DNA from: Pedobacter nanyangensis
GTDB taxonomy: Bacteria; Bacteroidota; Bacteroidia; Sphingobacteriales; Sphingobacteriaceae
Assembly: GCF_003313505.1 (NCBI RefSeq)
Contig: NZ_QMHO01000009.1
Span: 62,001-126,000, forward strand
Length of the DNA stretch: 64,000 nucleotides
Direction: 5' to 3'
Below the pieces are notes generated by a model that made no database searches, had not been told where the DNA came from, and saw nothing but the letters and a program-made list of their open reading frames with translations. The translations under genes and the position numbers were made by a program. Numbering within the stretch: the stretch's first letter is position 1; every line of letters begins with the position of its first letter. Below are positions 63,904 through 64,000 of the stretch, in pieces.

Positions 63904-64000
63904 TTTTAAAATTTAAAGCTAAGGTAGAGAGCTTTACAGCAATTAACTTGTTAAATATTAAGACAAACTAATATTATATTAATAACTTTATATAAATTTT

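Overview
This 64 kb window is a chromosomal segment of a Bacteroidota member, most likely Sphingobacteriaceae and Pedobacter-like. The evidence is two SusC/SusD loci with ECF sigma/FecR regulators, type IX secretion (T9SS) sorting domains of both A and B types, a PorP/SprF protein, a giant Ig-repeat adhesin, and the AT-rich, Shine-Dalgarno-poor intergenic style of that group. No rRNA, tRNA, CRISPR array, IS element or prophage was seen. The assignment rests on protein motifs read by eye, not on database searches.

Layout. 1-2.2 kb (minus): a truncated NarL-type sensor kinase, preceded in its operon by a membrane protein and an apparently frameshifted small membrane gene, then a small acidic hypothetical protein. 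2.35-3.8 kb (plus): a LuxR-type response regulator and a degenerate M15-peptidase-like protein, closed by a terminator. 3.8-4.4 kb: gene-free, probably repetitive. 4.4-17.1 kb (minus): a T9SS surface operon of a 3189-residue type-B-CTD adhesin, PorP/SprF and a PorE-like OmpA protein, with a strong terminator. 17.4-19.9 kb (plus): a STAND/NACHT-like NTPase transcribed divergently from the adhesin; TGTTCA elements lie in the shared promoter region. 19.9-23.6 kb (minus): a receiver protein and a multi-PAS/GAF histidine kinase. 23.8-25.6 kb: CstA. 25.6-26.3 kb: AT-rich palindromes, then a cluster of inverted repeats.

26.3-31.2 kb (minus): an SGNH hydrolase, a hypothetical protein, and a four-gene operon (TIM-barrel lipoprotein, gluconate-dehydrogenase subunit-3-like protein, GMC oxidoreductase, cytochrome c) that looks like a periplasmic sugar-oxidising system. 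31.3-42.6 kb (minus): PUL A, read as sigma, FecR, SusC, SusD, DUF5017 lipoprotein and a FG-GAP/FISUMP T9SS protein. 43.0-61.3 kb (plus): PUL B, head to head with PUL A, read as sigma, FecR, three secreted proteins sharing an unrecognised N-terminal domain, an Asp-box sialidase-like protein, GH20 hexosaminidase, SusC, SusD, DUF5017, a second sialidase-like protein and a sialate O-acetylesterase-like protein. 61.5-63.9 kb (minus): PEP synthase.

In the proposed workings of PUL B, an ECF sigma/FecR pair senses substrate through the STN domain of SusC. Surface SusCD and DUF5017 proteins import glycan pieces. The GH20, Asp-box proteins and esterase trim an amino-sugar-rich, possibly acetylated glycan. 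The most novel-looking content is the modular N-domain/Asp-box family in PUL B, the mirrored paralogous PULs, the four-copy domain inside the adhesin, and the STAND regulator next to the adhesin operon.
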